Source: Blastocatellia bacterium UBA7656
GTDB lineage: Bacteria; Acidobacteriota; Blastocatellia; UBA7656
Direction: 5' to 3'
Length of the DNA stretch: 64,000 bases
NCBI GenBank assembly: GCA_002483445.1
Contig: DLHY01000091.1
Span: 4,232 to 68,231 of the forward strand
The first letter of the stretch is position 1; the number at the start of each line of letters is the position of its first letter. The position numbers were made by a program, and so were the translations under genes. This document shows positions 41,625-51,800 of the stretch, piece after piece. The notes beneath the pieces were generated by a model that was not told where the DNA came from, did no database searches, and saw only the letters and a program-made list of their open reading frames with translations.

Positions 41625-43001
41625 ATGGCCGCAAAAATCCGCACAAAGAAAAAAGCCGAAGCCGTCACGCCGGTTTACTTCCTGTCGCTGACGGTTGAGA
41701 ACGTGCGCTGTTTCGGCGAGAAGCAAACGCTTGATTTGTCGGACGGCAAAGGCCGCCCCGCGCAGTGGACGATTTTGTTGGGAGAGAATGGCGTTGGGAA
41801 GACGACGTTGCTTCAGTGTTTGGCTGCGCTTGCTCCAATCGAAGAGAAGTCTATTAAGATTTTAGTACCCAGGTATATTCCGTCCTCCAGAATAGTTTTC
41901 TTTGAATGGAATCCTTGCAGAGGTGAAAGGAAGATTGACGCTTTTCACATCCAATGTTCTTTTTTCAAAGGGGATAAGTTGACGGAATATGTAGTTGATG
42001 CGCAAGTGATCGACCTCTACATCAAAGATATCCGAAGGGAGTTCGGGGTGAACCTCCAAATGAACTTAAAGGGGTACCAACCACTCGGAGAGGTCATATG
42101 CTTCGGCTACGGCGCATCAAGACGAATGAGCGAAACATCTATTTCTGATATTTCAAAAGATGATCCGACAGCCAGCCTGTTTTCTGAAAACGTCGCCTTG
42201 ATGAATGCTGAGGAATGGCTACTCCAAACTGACTACACGTCGAGAATAAGTTCGCCTATTCAGAAACGCACTCAACAACGCCTTGAGCAAATAAAAGATG
42301 TTCTCATCGAACTACTGCCCGATGTTGATGACATGAGGTTCACTCAACCCACAGAGTCTCAAATGATCCCTCGCGTCGAATTCAAAACCCCTTACGGCTG
42401 GGTTTCGATCAAAGATTTGGGTCTCGGATATAAAACTCTGATCGCGTGGATGGTCGATTTCGCCGCTCGCATGTTCGAACGCTATCCGAAAAGTCCGAAC
42501 CCGCTCGCCGAGCCTGCAATCGTTTTGGTTGACGAAATCGATCTTCATCTTCATCCCAAGTGGCAGCGCGAGTTGATAAGTCATCTGACTAAACTTTTTC
42601 CGAACACTCAGTTCATCGCAACCGCGCACAGCCCGCTCGTTGTGCAGGCGGCTTCAAACGCGAATATAGTTTTGCTTCGACGCGAAGGCGATCATGTAGT
42701 AATCGATAACGATGTCAAAGCGATTCGCGGATGGCGCATAGATCAGGTGCTAACGAGCGATCTGTTCGGACTCGAAAGCGCGCGTCCGCCTTATCTCGAT
42801 GCCGCGTTTGCCGAGCGCGAAAAAATTCTTTCGAAAAGCAGGCTGACCAAAAAAGACAAAGCAAGACTCCGCGAGCTTGAATCAGAAATCAGCAATCTGC
42901 CTTATGGCGAAACGTCCGCAGACATCGAGGCTATTGATATAATTCGACGCGCCGCTCAACATATCAAACAGCAACCGGCTCCTGATGATTCGAATAAATA
43001 A
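41625..43001 (+). CDS. ptuA: Septu defence system ATPase PtuA
   Basis: 458-residue AAA ATPase of the SMC/OLD-like kind: N-terminal VENVRCFGEKQTLDLSDG strand, Walker A GENGVGKTTLLQCLAAL (about 52-68), signature-like SIKDLGLGYKTLIAW, Walker B IVLVDEIDLHLHPKWQ (about 303-318) and the switch ATAHSPLVVQAA. Followed with a 17-base overlap by an HNH nuclease gene, this is the ptuA-ptuB pair of the Septu anti-phage system, where the ATPase controls the nuclease. The part between the two ATPase halves is visibly less GC-rich than the ends. No reverse transcriptase lies nearby, so it is not the retron version. Confidence 0.85.
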   Translation: MAAKIRTKKKAEAVTPVYFLSLTVENVRCFGEKQTLDLSDGKGRPAQWTILLGENGVGKTTLLQCLAALAPIEEKSIKILVPRYIPSSRIVFFEWNPCRGERKIDAFHIQCSFFKGDKLTEYVVDAQVIDLYIKDIRREFGVNLQMNLKGYQPLGEVICFGYGASRRMSETSISDISKDDPTASLFSENVALMNAEEWLLQTDYTSRISSPIQKRTQQRLEQIKDVLIELLPDVDDMRFTQPTESQMIPRVEFKTPYGWVSIKDLGLGYKTLIAWMVDFAARMFERYPKSPNPLAEPAIVLVDEIDLHLHPKWQRELISHLTKLFPNTQFIATAHSPLVVQAASNANIVLLRREGDHVVIDNDVKAIRGWRIDQVLTSDLFGLESARPPYLDAAFAEREKILSKSRLTKKDKARLRELESEISNLPYGETSADIEAIDIIRRAAQHIKQQPAPDDSNK

Positions 43002-43758
43002 ACCGAAACAACCGCCCGATGTTCTGCTAAAGAAAGGGGCGAAGCAGAGGCGCAAGCTTTGCGCTCTCTACAGCCGCTACAGACACGACTATGACAGCGG
43101 CGCGAGAACTTTCCACTCTCATTTTGATCGCGAGATATACGCCCACGAAACAGTCAAGCGAGTGCTGATTCAATCGCAACACGGCAAGTGCTGCTTCTGC
43201 GAAGCGAGAATCACTCACATCGTTGAAGGAGACGTTGAGCATTTCCGACCCAAAGCCGGATACCGTCAGAATCCGAAAGATGAACTTCAAAGGCCCGGTT
43301 ATTACTGGCTGGTTTATGAATGGAGCAATCTGCTTCTGTCCTGCCCGAAATGCAATCGACGATTCAAAGGAAATCTTTTCCCGCTCATCAATCCGTCTGA
43401 ACGCTGTGTGTCGCATCGAGGCAAAATAAACCGCGAACAGCCGCTCTTCATCAATCCGGCTAAGGATGATCCCCAAGAGTTCATCTCTTTCAAACGAGAC
43501 AGAGCTTATGCGCTTAACGACAATGCCAGAGACGAAGCGACGATCAAAATGTTGGGGCTTGATCGAGTAGAGTTGAATCAGGAACGGCGTGATCATTATG
43601 AGAAGCTGCGTTTGATTTATTTTCTTGCCTTTGCTGACCCGCCTCATCCATTAAGCCGTGAAGCAAAAGCATTGCTCGAAAAAGCAGTCAAAGAATCAGA
43701 ACCTTATTCGGCTATGGCCCGCGCTGCGATAGCTTCCCGTTTTTCGCCCGATGCCTGA
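42985..43758 (+). CDS. ptuB: Septu HNH nuclease PtuB
   Basis: 257 residues with a full HNH/zinc site: KCCFCEARI, then VEHFRPKAGYRQN (catalytic His), YEWSNLLLSCPKCNRRFKGN with the second Cys pair and the Asn. It is expected to cut DNA or RNA during phage infection under control of PtuA. It starts inside the end of ptuA, so the two products are made together. It ends about 10 bases from a convergent serine hydrolase gene. Confidence 0.87.
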   Translation: MIRINKPKQPPDVLLKKGAKQRRKLCALYSRYRHDYDSGARTFHSHFDREIYAHETVKRVLIQSQHGKCCFCEARITHIVEGDVEHFRPKAGYRQNPKDELQRPGYYWLVYEWSNLLLSCPKCNRRFKGNLFPLINPSERCVSHRGKINREQPLFINPAKDDPQEFISFKRDRAYALNDNARDEATIKMLGLDRVELNQERRDHYEKLRLIYFLAFADPPHPLSREAKALLEKAVKESEPYSAMARAAIASRFSPDA

Positions 43759-43766
43759 TACAGCCC

Positions 43767-45149
43767 TCACGGCTGTCGCTTTGCTGCGCGAAGCCCTATG
43801 CTCAGATATTCGGCCCTGCCGTTTGCGCCTGCGACGAGCGCGAATTCCTGAGAGCCGCCGGACATCGCTATTGAAAATCTCCATTCGCCGATCTTTTTGA
43901 CGGCCCCCTCTGTGTTGCCCTGCTTGCCATAGAGCTTTCCGTCTTTGATGAAAAGCTCGAATCGCTGCGGCTGCTGAACGTACACTCCCACATAACGAGC
44001 CATCTCCGCTTCGCTCATCGGTATATCTTTAGCCGGTTCTCTGACTTCAGGCGCAAGCGGCAGCAAAAGCTCCATCGCTTTTTCTACTGTGCGGTTGAGC
44101 GATACGCCGCTGCGATTGCCTAATGCGATGACGCCGAAACGATGCTCCGGCGACATGGCGATGATCGAGCCATAGCCGCTGCGCGCGCCTCCATGCTGAA
44201 TTATGCGCACGCCTCGCTGCTCTCTTATCATCAATCCGTATCCATAATGCGCATCCGAACCCGGCAGCTTTACATGCGGCGCGGAGAGCTTCGCAATGAG
44301 CGAAGCGGCGAGAACCTGTTTGCCGTCGAGTTTGCCGCCGTTGACGAACGCCGTGACGAATCGCGAAAGGTCTGCGACGCTTGAAAAGATCGAGCCTGCG
44401 GGCCACGACGCTGAATTGTCGGCCATGGGTCTAACGACGACAGGCTTTCCATTCGTTATGTTATGCCCCTGCGCGAGAGGATAAGTCATCGCCATCGTCG
44501 GGCGAAGCGTCGTCCTGTTCATTCCGAGCGGCTTGAATAAACTCTCATTCAACTGATCGGCGTAAGGTTTGCGGCTGACTTCCTCGGTGACGAATCCGGC
44601 GAGCCAGTAGCCGGGATTCGAATACGAAAGGACCTGCCCCGGCTCTGTGAACAAACGGTCTTCCTTCCACGAACGCGCCTCATTCGCTAATGCCGAATCA
44701 TCGTGCAGGCCGTACATAGGCGCTTCGTCGCTTATGCCCGCCGTGTGCGTGAGGAGTTGATGCGCGGTGAGTTGCGCAAGCCGGGGATGAAGTCCTTTCG
44801 TGTATCTGCCTATCGGCGCGTTGAGATCGATTTTGCCTTCCTCGGCCAGCGCGACGAGAGCCGCAGCCGTAAACATCTTGGTCGTAGACCCCAAGCGAAA
44901 GAGCATATCCGTTGTCACCGTCGCGCCGGTTTCGGCATTCGATATGCCAAAGCCTTTGGAGAAAACAACCCGGTCTCCGCTGATGACGGCCACTGCGGCC
45001 CCCGGCGCGTTTTTCTCTTTGATCTCTTCGAGGACTACTTTTTCGAGCGCGCTGAAATCCGGCTGATTTGTAAGAGCCGCGCGACGGGCAGGCGCAGCAG
45101 CGGCTCCTAAAAATAAACACAGCGACAGAATAAAAACTTTTCTCTTCAT
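43767..45149 (-). CDS. Serine hydrolase (beta-lactamase class C / penicillin-binding-protein-like)
   Basis: 460 residues with a signal peptide (KVFILSLCLFLGAAAAPA). The three active-site motifs of the family are present: SxxK as LGSTTKMF (about 90), YxN as SYSNPGYW (about 176), and the HxG-type motif as QHGGARSGYG (about 315). A C-terminal beta domain follows (about 370-460). Such proteins are D-amino-acid peptidases or esterases in the periplasm; lactamase activity is not implied. The ATG was chosen over a GTG three codons upstream because AGGTG precedes it. Confidence 0.9.
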   Translation of the reverse strand: MKRKVFILSLCLFLGAAAAPARRAALTNQPDFSALEKVVLEEIKEKNAPGAAVAVISGDRVVFSKGFGISNAETGATVTTDMLFRLGSTTKMFTAAALVALAEEGKIDLNAPIGRYTKGLHPRLAQLTAHQLLTHTAGISDEAPMYGLHDDSALANEARSWKEDRLFTEPGQVLSYSNPGYWLAGFVTEEVSRKPYADQLNESLFKPLGMNRTTLRPTMAMTYPLAQGHNITNGKPVVVRPMADNSASWPAGSIFSSVADLSRFVTAFVNGGKLDGKQVLAASLIAKLSAPHVKLPGSDAHYGYGLMIREQRGVRIIQHGGARSGYGSIIAMSPEHRFGVIALGNRSGVSLNRTVEKAMELLLPLAPEVREPAKDIPMSEAEMARYVGVYVQQPQRFELFIKDGKLYGKQGNTEGAVKKIGEWRFSIAMSGGSQEFALVAGANGRAEYLSIGLRAAKRQP

Positions 45150-45195
45150 GTCTTTCACCTACACTTGATTTTGAACTTCGCCGGATAATTCCGAT

Positions 45196-45357
45196 TCACT
45201 CTTCTGTTGCCTGACGGCGCAAATCTTTTTTGTGCTTCTCTCTGCGTTCGGTGCGGCTGCGTTTGTCCTCAATCTTCTTCGTGGGAAGTATGGGCGCGCG
45301 CTCCTTCGGTCGGAGTTTCTCTTTTTTTATAGTTATCTTGTCGAGCTTCTTCGCCAT
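45196..45357 (-). CDS. 53-residue Lys/Arg-rich protein coupled to the PIG-L-like gene
   Basis: MAKKLDKITIKKEKLRPKER and a tail rich in Lys, Arg and Glu (SRTERREKHKKDLRRQATEE). It has no hydrophobic stretch. Its ATG overlaps the upstream gene's stop (TGATG), which supports real, coupled translation. The composition suggests nucleic-acid or ribosome binding, but nothing specific is recognised. Confidence 0.6.
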   Translation of the reverse strand: MAKKLDKITIKKEKLRPKERAPILPTKKIEDKRSRTERREKHKKDLRRQATEE

Positions 45358-46328
45358 CAGCCGCGCCTCTCGACATGCTCCCATAACGCATCAGCCAGCG
45401 GGATCATGTGTTCACGGTGACGAATGACCTGCTTGTAATGACCGGCTTCGACCAGTCGCTCGCCGTAGAGTTCATAAAAAGGTTGTTGCGACACGCTCAC
45501 GCCCGCGCGGTTGTCTATCGGGCGCAGGTATTCTTCACAAAAGCTCTCGATCCTGATGCCGCCGAATGTGGCATCGACTCTCGCCGCAAGTTCCGGGTGG
45601 TCTCGCAGTTTCTCCATGTCTCCGGCGGCTCTGACAGCCGCCGCTGCCAGTTCAGGCTCGGTAAAACGCCTGACGCCGCGAAAGAGTTGTCCGTTGAGAG
45701 CCGCATCGACATCGGCTGCAAGCTTGGGATGATACGACCGCGCTGCATCGAGTTTCCGCGCAAGGGCTTCGTCATCGAGGCAGAGCCGAATCGATTGCGA
45801 GCGCAAATCATCGGGGCAGTCGTCCGGCGGGCCGACGACGAGGAAATCGAAATTGGCTATCTGCTGACTGCCGCCGCGATTGGTCATCTCGATTGCCGCG
45901 CCGATCATCAATCGACAGACTTCATGCGATACGTTGTAACCCTCGACCGCATCGCCCGCCACATACTCTATGCCTTCGCGGACGAACTCTTCGGCCATCT
46001 CTTCGGCGAGACTGATGAACAAATCGAAATCTTGCGTGAGTACGGCGGCGTAAACTTCGAGGTCTGTCATTCGCCCGTAGATGCCGCCCCGCTCTGCGCC
46101 TGCGCGGGCGATGACTTGGGTAGTCCAGTCAAGTCGCGGCTGGCCCGCGCGACCTGATCCGTCCGTCAGTACGAGTACGCGCGGGCGCGCCGATTCGAGC
46201 CATCCATGCACGCGCAGCTCGTGGCTTGGATGAGCGACGACCATCGCGGCTCGCGCACGGGGAAGAGCCATATCGATTGAATCAGGAGAAGGATTCGTAT
46301 CTTCATCAAGCGGCGTGAGGTCTTCCAA
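45357..46328 (-). CDS. PIG-L/LmbE-like protein
   Basis: 323 residues. The segment ARAAMVVAHPSHELRVHGWL, then PRVLVLTDGSGRAG, resembles the opening of the PIG-L deacetylase fold, whose usual motif is AHPDDE; here it reads AHPSHE, so the metal-binding Asp pair is altered. VEGYNVSHEVCRLMIGAA supplies further His residues. The start is TTG with AAGGAG well placed upstream; an ATG 19 codons later is possible. A sugar-amide deacetylase role is doubtful, and the true family may differ. Confidence 0.6.
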   Translation of the reverse strand: MEDLTPLDEDTNPSPDSIDMALPRARAAMVVAHPSHELRVHGWLESARPRVLVLTDGSGRAGQPRLDWTTQVIARAGAERGGIYGRMTDLEVYAAVLTQDFDLFISLAEEMAEEFVREGIEYVAGDAVEGYNVSHEVCRLMIGAAIEMTNRGGSQQIANFDFLVVGPPDDCPDDLRSQSIRLCLDDEALARKLDAARSYHPKLAADVDAALNGQLFRGVRRFTEPELAAAAVRAAGDMEKLRDHPELAARVDATFGGIRIESFCEEYLRPIDNRAGVSVSQQPFYELYGERLVEAGHYKQVIRHREHMIPLADALWEHVERRG

Positions 46329-46501
46329 CTTTCTCTCCTTTCGTCGCGTAGAAACTATCTTAAAATGAAACGCGATCGCAAGACGCCTGCGCTTTCAGCC
46401 ACATTATAAATGCCTGTCTGGTCAGACTCGCGCGCTTGGGCTATGCTTGCACAGGGCGCTCCGGCAGCCCTCGCAATTCCAGGTCTCGGAGAAGAATTTT
46501 C

Positions 46502-47899
46502 ATGAAAGCTATCCGCTCAACTTCGCGTCGAAGCAGATTCGCACTGCTCGCCTTTGTCACGTTCGTTCTCGCCGCGCCGACTTTTCCGGCTCAGTCGGAT
46601 CGCCTCGCCGGTCAGCCGCGAGCCGATTACCGAGCGCGACGTTTGCGCCTTGTGGAACAAATCAAAGATGGAATCGTCGTTTTGGTAGGCGCGCGTGAAG
46701 AAGACCTCGGCGAAGTGGGTCGCTTCCGTCAGAAGAACGATTTCATGTATCTGACTGGAGTCGAAACGCCCGCAGCCTTTCTTCTGCTCGTGCCTTCGGG
46801 ACTCGCAAAAGAAAAACCTTATCGGGAAACTCTGTTCATTCCGCCGCGCAATCCGGGGAAAGAGAGATGGACGGGCGTGCAACTCGGGCCGGGAGCGGAA
46901 GCCGAACAGCGATTCGGCATCGGGGAAGTCGCAAGCGCAGATACTTTTTATGATCGCCTGCGCGCGATACTCTCGTCTCTGCCATTCAAAAGCGAGAGCG
47001 CGCCAGCAAAACTCTACACCGTAGTCGCTCAGGGAACGAACGCGCTCATGGTCCGCGAAAAGGAATTCATCGAGCGCGTCAAACAGATGGCCCCGCACGC
47101 GCAGATAGCCGATGTGTCGCCGAGCATAGCCGAGATGCGCAAGGTCAAATCAAAAGATGAAATCGCGCTCCTGCAAAAAGCCATCGACATAACCGGCGAA
47201 GGCCAGCGCGAAGCCGCCGCTGTGATTCGCCCCGGAGCTTTCGAATACGAGGTTCAGGCCGCGCTCGAATATGCCTTCATGCGCAACGGCGCGGAGCGCA
47301 CAGGCTTTCCGTCAATCGTCGGTTCGGGCTTCTACTCGACCATCCTTCACTACAACGAAAACCGAAAGAAGATCGAAGCAAATGATACGATAGTCATCGA
47401 CATCGGAGCCGAGTACAGCTACTACACGGCGGACATCACGCGCACTTATCCGGCGACGGGAAAATTCACTGAGAGGCAGAGAGCCGTTTATCAACTGGTG
47501 CTTGACGCGCAACGAGCAGCCGAGCGGGCTTACAAACCGGGCGTGTCGATAGGCCAACTGCAACAGGTCGCAAGAGACGTGATGCGTCGAAGCCCGCTTC
47601 GCGACCGCGAGGGCAACACGCTTGATCGATATTTCATTCATGGCCTCGGCCACTGGCTCGGAATGGATGTTCACGACGTTGGAATCTACGGGCCGTTGGT
47701 TGTGGGATCAGTCTTCACTATCGAGCCGGGAATATACATACCCGACGAGAAACTCGGTGTGAGGATCGAAGACGATTACCTCGTGACTGAGACGGGACTC
47801 GTGAAGATGAGCTCGAAGATTCCATCTGAAGTCGATGATATAGAACGACTGATGGCGGGATCGAAATCCGCGCCCGCTTCGTCGAGAGGCAACCGCTAG
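46502..47899 (+). CDS. Xaa-Pro aminopeptidase (M24), secreted
   Basis: 465 residues: signal peptide (FALLAFVTFVLAAPTFPA), an aminopeptidase P N-terminal domain (about 40-200), then a pita-bread M24 domain with metal ligands Asp in IVIDIGAEYSYYTADITRTY, His in IHGLGHWLGMDVHD, Glu in FTIEPGIYIP and Glu in RIEDDYLVTE. It removes N-terminal residues that precede proline. The ATG giving the signal peptide was taken; an upstream TTG has no support. A repeat with a 14-bp inverted end follows the gene. Confidence 0.92.
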   Translation: MKAIRSTSRRSRFALLAFVTFVLAAPTFPAQSDRLAGQPRADYRARRLRLVEQIKDGIVVLVGAREEDLGEVGRFRQKNDFMYLTGVETPAAFLLLVPSGLAKEKPYRETLFIPPRNPGKERWTGVQLGPGAEAEQRFGIGEVASADTFYDRLRAILSSLPFKSESAPAKLYTVVAQGTNALMVREKEFIERVKQMAPHAQIADVSPSIAEMRKVKSKDEIALLQKAIDITGEGQREAAAVIRPGAFEYEVQAALEYAFMRNGAERTGFPSIVGSGFYSTILHYNENRKKIEANDTIVIDIGAEYSYYTADITRTYPATGKFTERQRAVYQLVLDAQRAAERAYKPGVSIGQLQQVARDVMRRSPLRDREGNTLDRYFIHGLGHWLGMDVHDVGIYGPLVVGSVFTIEPGIYIPDEKLGVRIEDDYLVTETGLVKMSSKIPSEVDDIERLMAGSKSAPASSRGNR

Positions 47900-47919
47900 G
47901 GCGGGCGACAGGATTGGGA

Positions 47920-48006
47920 AATAGAACGCGGATAACACGGATGCAGCGGATAGGCGCGGATCAGATCAGCGTAAATCCGCCTAATCCGCTGAATCCGCGT
48001 TCTATT
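47920..48006. repeat. Repeat with 14-bp inverted ends (GCGGAT type)
   Basis: AATAGAACGCGGAT at the left and ATCCGCGTTCTATT at the right are exact complements. Between them GCGGAT and ATCCGC words recur. It lies 20 bases after the aminopeptidase stop and before the ribosome-binding site of the hydrolase gene. Confidence 0.75.
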
Positions 48007-48039
48007 CTTTTCGCGCCTGAAAAATCGAGAGGAAATTAG

Positions 48040-48801
48040 ATGACCATCTCTTCAGGCACAAGGCCGATCAACGGAATCGACATGTACTTCGAACTTCACG
48101 GCGCGGGGGAGCCTCTCGTTCTCCTGCACGGCGGGATGGGCGTGGGCGCTAACTGGCAACTCATCTTCAAGGAACCTCCCGTGGGGTATCAACTCGTGAT
48201 ACCCGACCTGCGCGGACATGGCAGAACGACTAACCCTTCGATGGAATTCACATTTCGACAATGCGCTGAGGATGTGCTGACGCTCATCGATACTTTGGGA
48301 ATCGAACGATTCAAGGCTATGGGAATGAGCCTCGGCGCAAAGACGCTCCTCCACGTAGCCACTCAGCAGCCTGATCGAGTCGAAGCGATGACGCTCGTCA
48401 GCGCGACGCCGTACTTCCCGGAGCAGGCGCGTTCCGTAATGCGGCAGATGACTTCGGACAACAGAAGCGATCAGGAGTGGCAGCAGATGCGCGAGTGGCA
48501 TACGCAGGGAGATGAGCAAATCCGCGCGCTGTGGAAGATGGCCAACGGATTCAAGGACAGCTACGACGACCTGAATTTCACGCCGCCTTACCTGTCGACT
48601 ATCAAGGCGCGCACGTTGATCGTGCATGGCGACCGCGATCCTTTATATCCTGTGGGTCTTGCGATGGAGATGTACGCGGCGATCCCTCGCTCATACTTAT
48701 GGATCATTCCGAACGGTGGACACGGCCCCGTCTTCGGCGAGATGGCCGATCAGTTCGCCAAGACCGCGCTCGCGTTTCTGAGTGGCGAATGGGGCGACTG
48801 A
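48040..48801 (+). CDS. Alpha/beta hydrolase
   Basis: 253 residues, cytoplasmic (no signal peptide). Canonical hydrolase features: LVLLHGGMGVGANW oxyanion loop, IPDLRGHGRTTNPS, nucleophile Ser in AMGMSLGAKTL (about 97), Asp in VHGDRDPLYPVG (about 200) and His in PNGGHGPVFGEM (about 230). The fold is shared by esterases, epoxide hydrolases and haloperoxidases, so the reaction is open. AGAGGA precedes the ATG. Confidence 0.88.
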   Translation: MTISSGTRPINGIDMYFELHGAGEPLVLLHGGMGVGANWQLIFKEPPVGYQLVIPDLRGHGRTTNPSMEFTFRQCAEDVLTLIDTLGIERFKAMGMSLGAKTLLHVATQQPDRVEAMTLVSATPYFPEQARSVMRQMTSDNRSDQEWQQMREWHTQGDEQIRALWKMANGFKDSYDDLNFTPPYLSTIKARTLIVHGDRDPLYPVGLAMEMYAAIPRSYLWIIPNGGHGPVFGEMADQFAKTALAFLSGEWGD

Positions 48802-48826
48802 ATAGTGCGAGGCGCAACTTCGATGC

Positions 48827-51800
48827 TTAATCCACACTCGCTTCGACCATCTCTTGCGTGCCGACTGAAAAATAAGTCGCTTGCGGGTGATGAAAGACTA
48901 TAGCCGACACGGAGGCTTCAGGCTCCATCATAAATCCTTCCGTAAGCTCAATGCCTATCTCTTCAGGTCGGATCAGTCTGAATAATCCCGCCTGCGATTC
49001 CAGATCGGGACAAGCCGGATAGCCGAACGAATATCGCTTGCCGCGATAATGCGCCTGAAAAAGAGCCTTGCGCGAAAGGTTTTCATCCTCAAAGCCCCAC
49101 GCGGCGCGAATTCGCGAGTGAATCCATTCGGCCGTGGCTTCGGCTGTCTCAAGCGCCAATGCCTGAAGCGCATACGAGCGCAGATACTCGCCCTTTTCTT
49201 TTGCTTCTTCTGCAAGCCGGCGTATGCCTGCTCCGGCAGTAGTGGCAAAAATAGCGATGTGATCGCGACGGCCATTCTGAGGCGGCAATACGAGATCGCT
49301 CAAACAAACGCCGTCTGGTTTTCGCTGACGAGGGAATGTGAATGTTTCAACTCTCTGGCCGTTGGAAATAATGTGAATGCGATTGCCTTCTGATTCCGCT
49401 TCGAAGAACTGCCACACCACACTTGCTCGCATCGCTCCGCGTCGGCATTCGTCTTTGACTCGCTCGATTTTTTCTTCAAGCTCACGGGCGCGCTGATCGC
49501 CCGCTTCCAGAAACTCAGTGAACCTGCCGCGAAATCCGAGGTGCTTTCCATAAAGCATTTGCGGATTGATGTAGCTCCATATCTCATCGAGGTCGCCCGC
49601 ATCTTCGATGTGACGATCCAGATCGGGTACGGGCGGTATTTCAACATCGAGTGAAATCGCGGAGCTTCGCTCTTCCGTTTCGACGAACTCCGTTTGCGGT
49701 CTCGCGGCGACAGGGCCGAAGTCCTGTTCGATGAGCGCGGCTTCGAGATGCGCTCTGAGTTCAGGAGTCATCAATCGATTGAGCGTGTCCAGTCCGTTCA
49801 TCGCGTCGTTGCAATAAACGACCGTCCCGCCGTAAGCGGGTGCGATCTTCCCGCGAGTGAACCTGTTCGACAACGCTGCGCCTCCCACAAGCAGGGGCAG
49901 ATTGATTCCTGCGTCGCGCAGGTCGTTTGCGGTCACGACCATCTGTTGAGCCGACTTCACGAGCAGGCCCGAAAGCCCGATAGCATCAGGATGACTTTCG
50001 CGCACCGCGTGAATCAACGCTTCGGGCGGAACTTTTATGCCGAGATTGATCACGCGATAGCCGTTGTTCGACAAAATTATATCGACGAGATTTTTTCCTA
50101 TGTCGTGAACGTCGCCTTTGACGGTCGCAAGAATGATGCTGCCTCGCGCGCTGTCCGCGGTCTTTTCCATGAATTGTTCAAGGTAAGAGACAGCCGCTTT
50201 CATCGCTTCTGCGCTCTGCAAAACTTCGGCGACGATCAACTCGTTGGCGTTGAAGAGCCGCCCTACCTCATCCATTCCTTTCATCAACGGGCCGTTGATT
50301 ATTTCAAGCGGCGCGGCTTCCTTGAGCTTTGTTTCAAGGTCTTCGATCAAACCTTCTTTCGTGCCTTCGATGATGCAGGCGGCGAGGCGTTCATCAAGGG
50401 GCAGGTCTGAAACTCGTTTCTTGTTACGCGAAGTCGCGCTGCGAAAGTGCGCCGCGAAAGCCGCAATCGGGTCATCGCCGCGATTCCACAAGAGGTCTTC
50501 CGCAAGGTGTCGCTCCTGCTCAGGGATCGATGCGTATCGTTCGAGCTTTTCGCTGTTGACTATCGCGAAGTCCAGACCCGCTTTCGTGCAGTGATACAAA
50601 AAGACCGAATTCAAAACTTCGCGCCCTGCGTCAGGCAAACCGAATGAAACGTTGCTGATGCCTAGGATGGTTTTCGAATGAGGAAACTCCTGCTTTATAA
50701 GCCGCACGCCTTCGATGGTCTCGACCGCGCTGCCGACATAATTCTGATCGCCCGTTGCGCAGGGAAAAACCAGCGGGTCGAAAATAATATCTTCAGCGCG
50801 AATGCCATAATCTTCAGTGAGAAGCTTGTGAGATCTTCGCGCGATTTCGAGCTTGCGCTGGCGGGTGATGGCCTGCGCCTGATCTTTGTCTTCATCGATG
50901 CAGCCGACGACCAGAGCCGCGCCGTAGCGACGGGCTAAGGGCGTGACCCGCTCGAATTTTTCAAGCCCGTCTTCGAGGTTTATCGAATTGATGATCGACT
51001 TGCCCTGACAGTAAGTCAGCGATAGTTCTATTGCCTCGGCATCGGTCGTGTCGATCATGACGGGAGCTTTGACCAGTCGGATGAGGCGATCATAAAAGCG
51101 GTCGATGTCGTAGAGTTCATCGCGGTCGGCATTCTGCAAATTGACATCTATGATCTGCGCGCCGCCTTTGACCTGCTGGCGTCCGACCTCGGCGGCTTCC
51201 TCGTATTTTTCTTCACTGATGAGCCGTTTGAATTTTCTCGATCCTACTTCGTTCGTTCTCTCCCCGACGATGAGCGGGCGCGCGTCTTCAGCGGCCTCTA
51301 CGAAATCTATGCCTGAAATGAGCGTGCGATGGTGGCTTTGCCACGCGCGAGGGCGTTTTGCTTCGACCATCTGAGAGAGCAATCGGATGTGCGCGGCAGT
51401 CGTCCCACAGCATCCGCCCGTGAGGTTGATCCATCCGTGATCGACGAATCGCTCAAGGGTGGCGACGAAAGTTTCAGGCGTTTCGAGGTAGCGGCCCGTT
51501 TCGGTGTCGGGAAGGCCAGCGTTCGGGATGCACGAGACGCGAGTTTCAACCATCGCCGCAAGGCTGCGGATGTGATCGGTCATAAACTCAGGCCCGGTCG
51601 CGCAGTTCAATCCGATTGAAAAAAGATCGGCGTGCATAACGGAAGTCGCGAAAGCTTCTGCTGTCTGACCGGCAAGCATCGTGCCTGTGGTTTCAATCGT
51701 GCCTGAAACCATGACGGGAACGCGAAAGCCCCATTCATCGAACAATTGATGAATGCCTATGAGCGCGGCTTTGACGTTGCGCGTGTCCTGTTGAGTTTCG

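Noticed and set aside
41625..43758. Retron-type PtuAB effector
   Set aside because: No reverse transcriptase gene or retron RNA-like region is found nearby.
46329..46501. Additional gene between the PIG-L-like and aminopeptidase genes
   Set aside because: Only a short TTG-started extension is open; no ribosome-binding site and no similarity.
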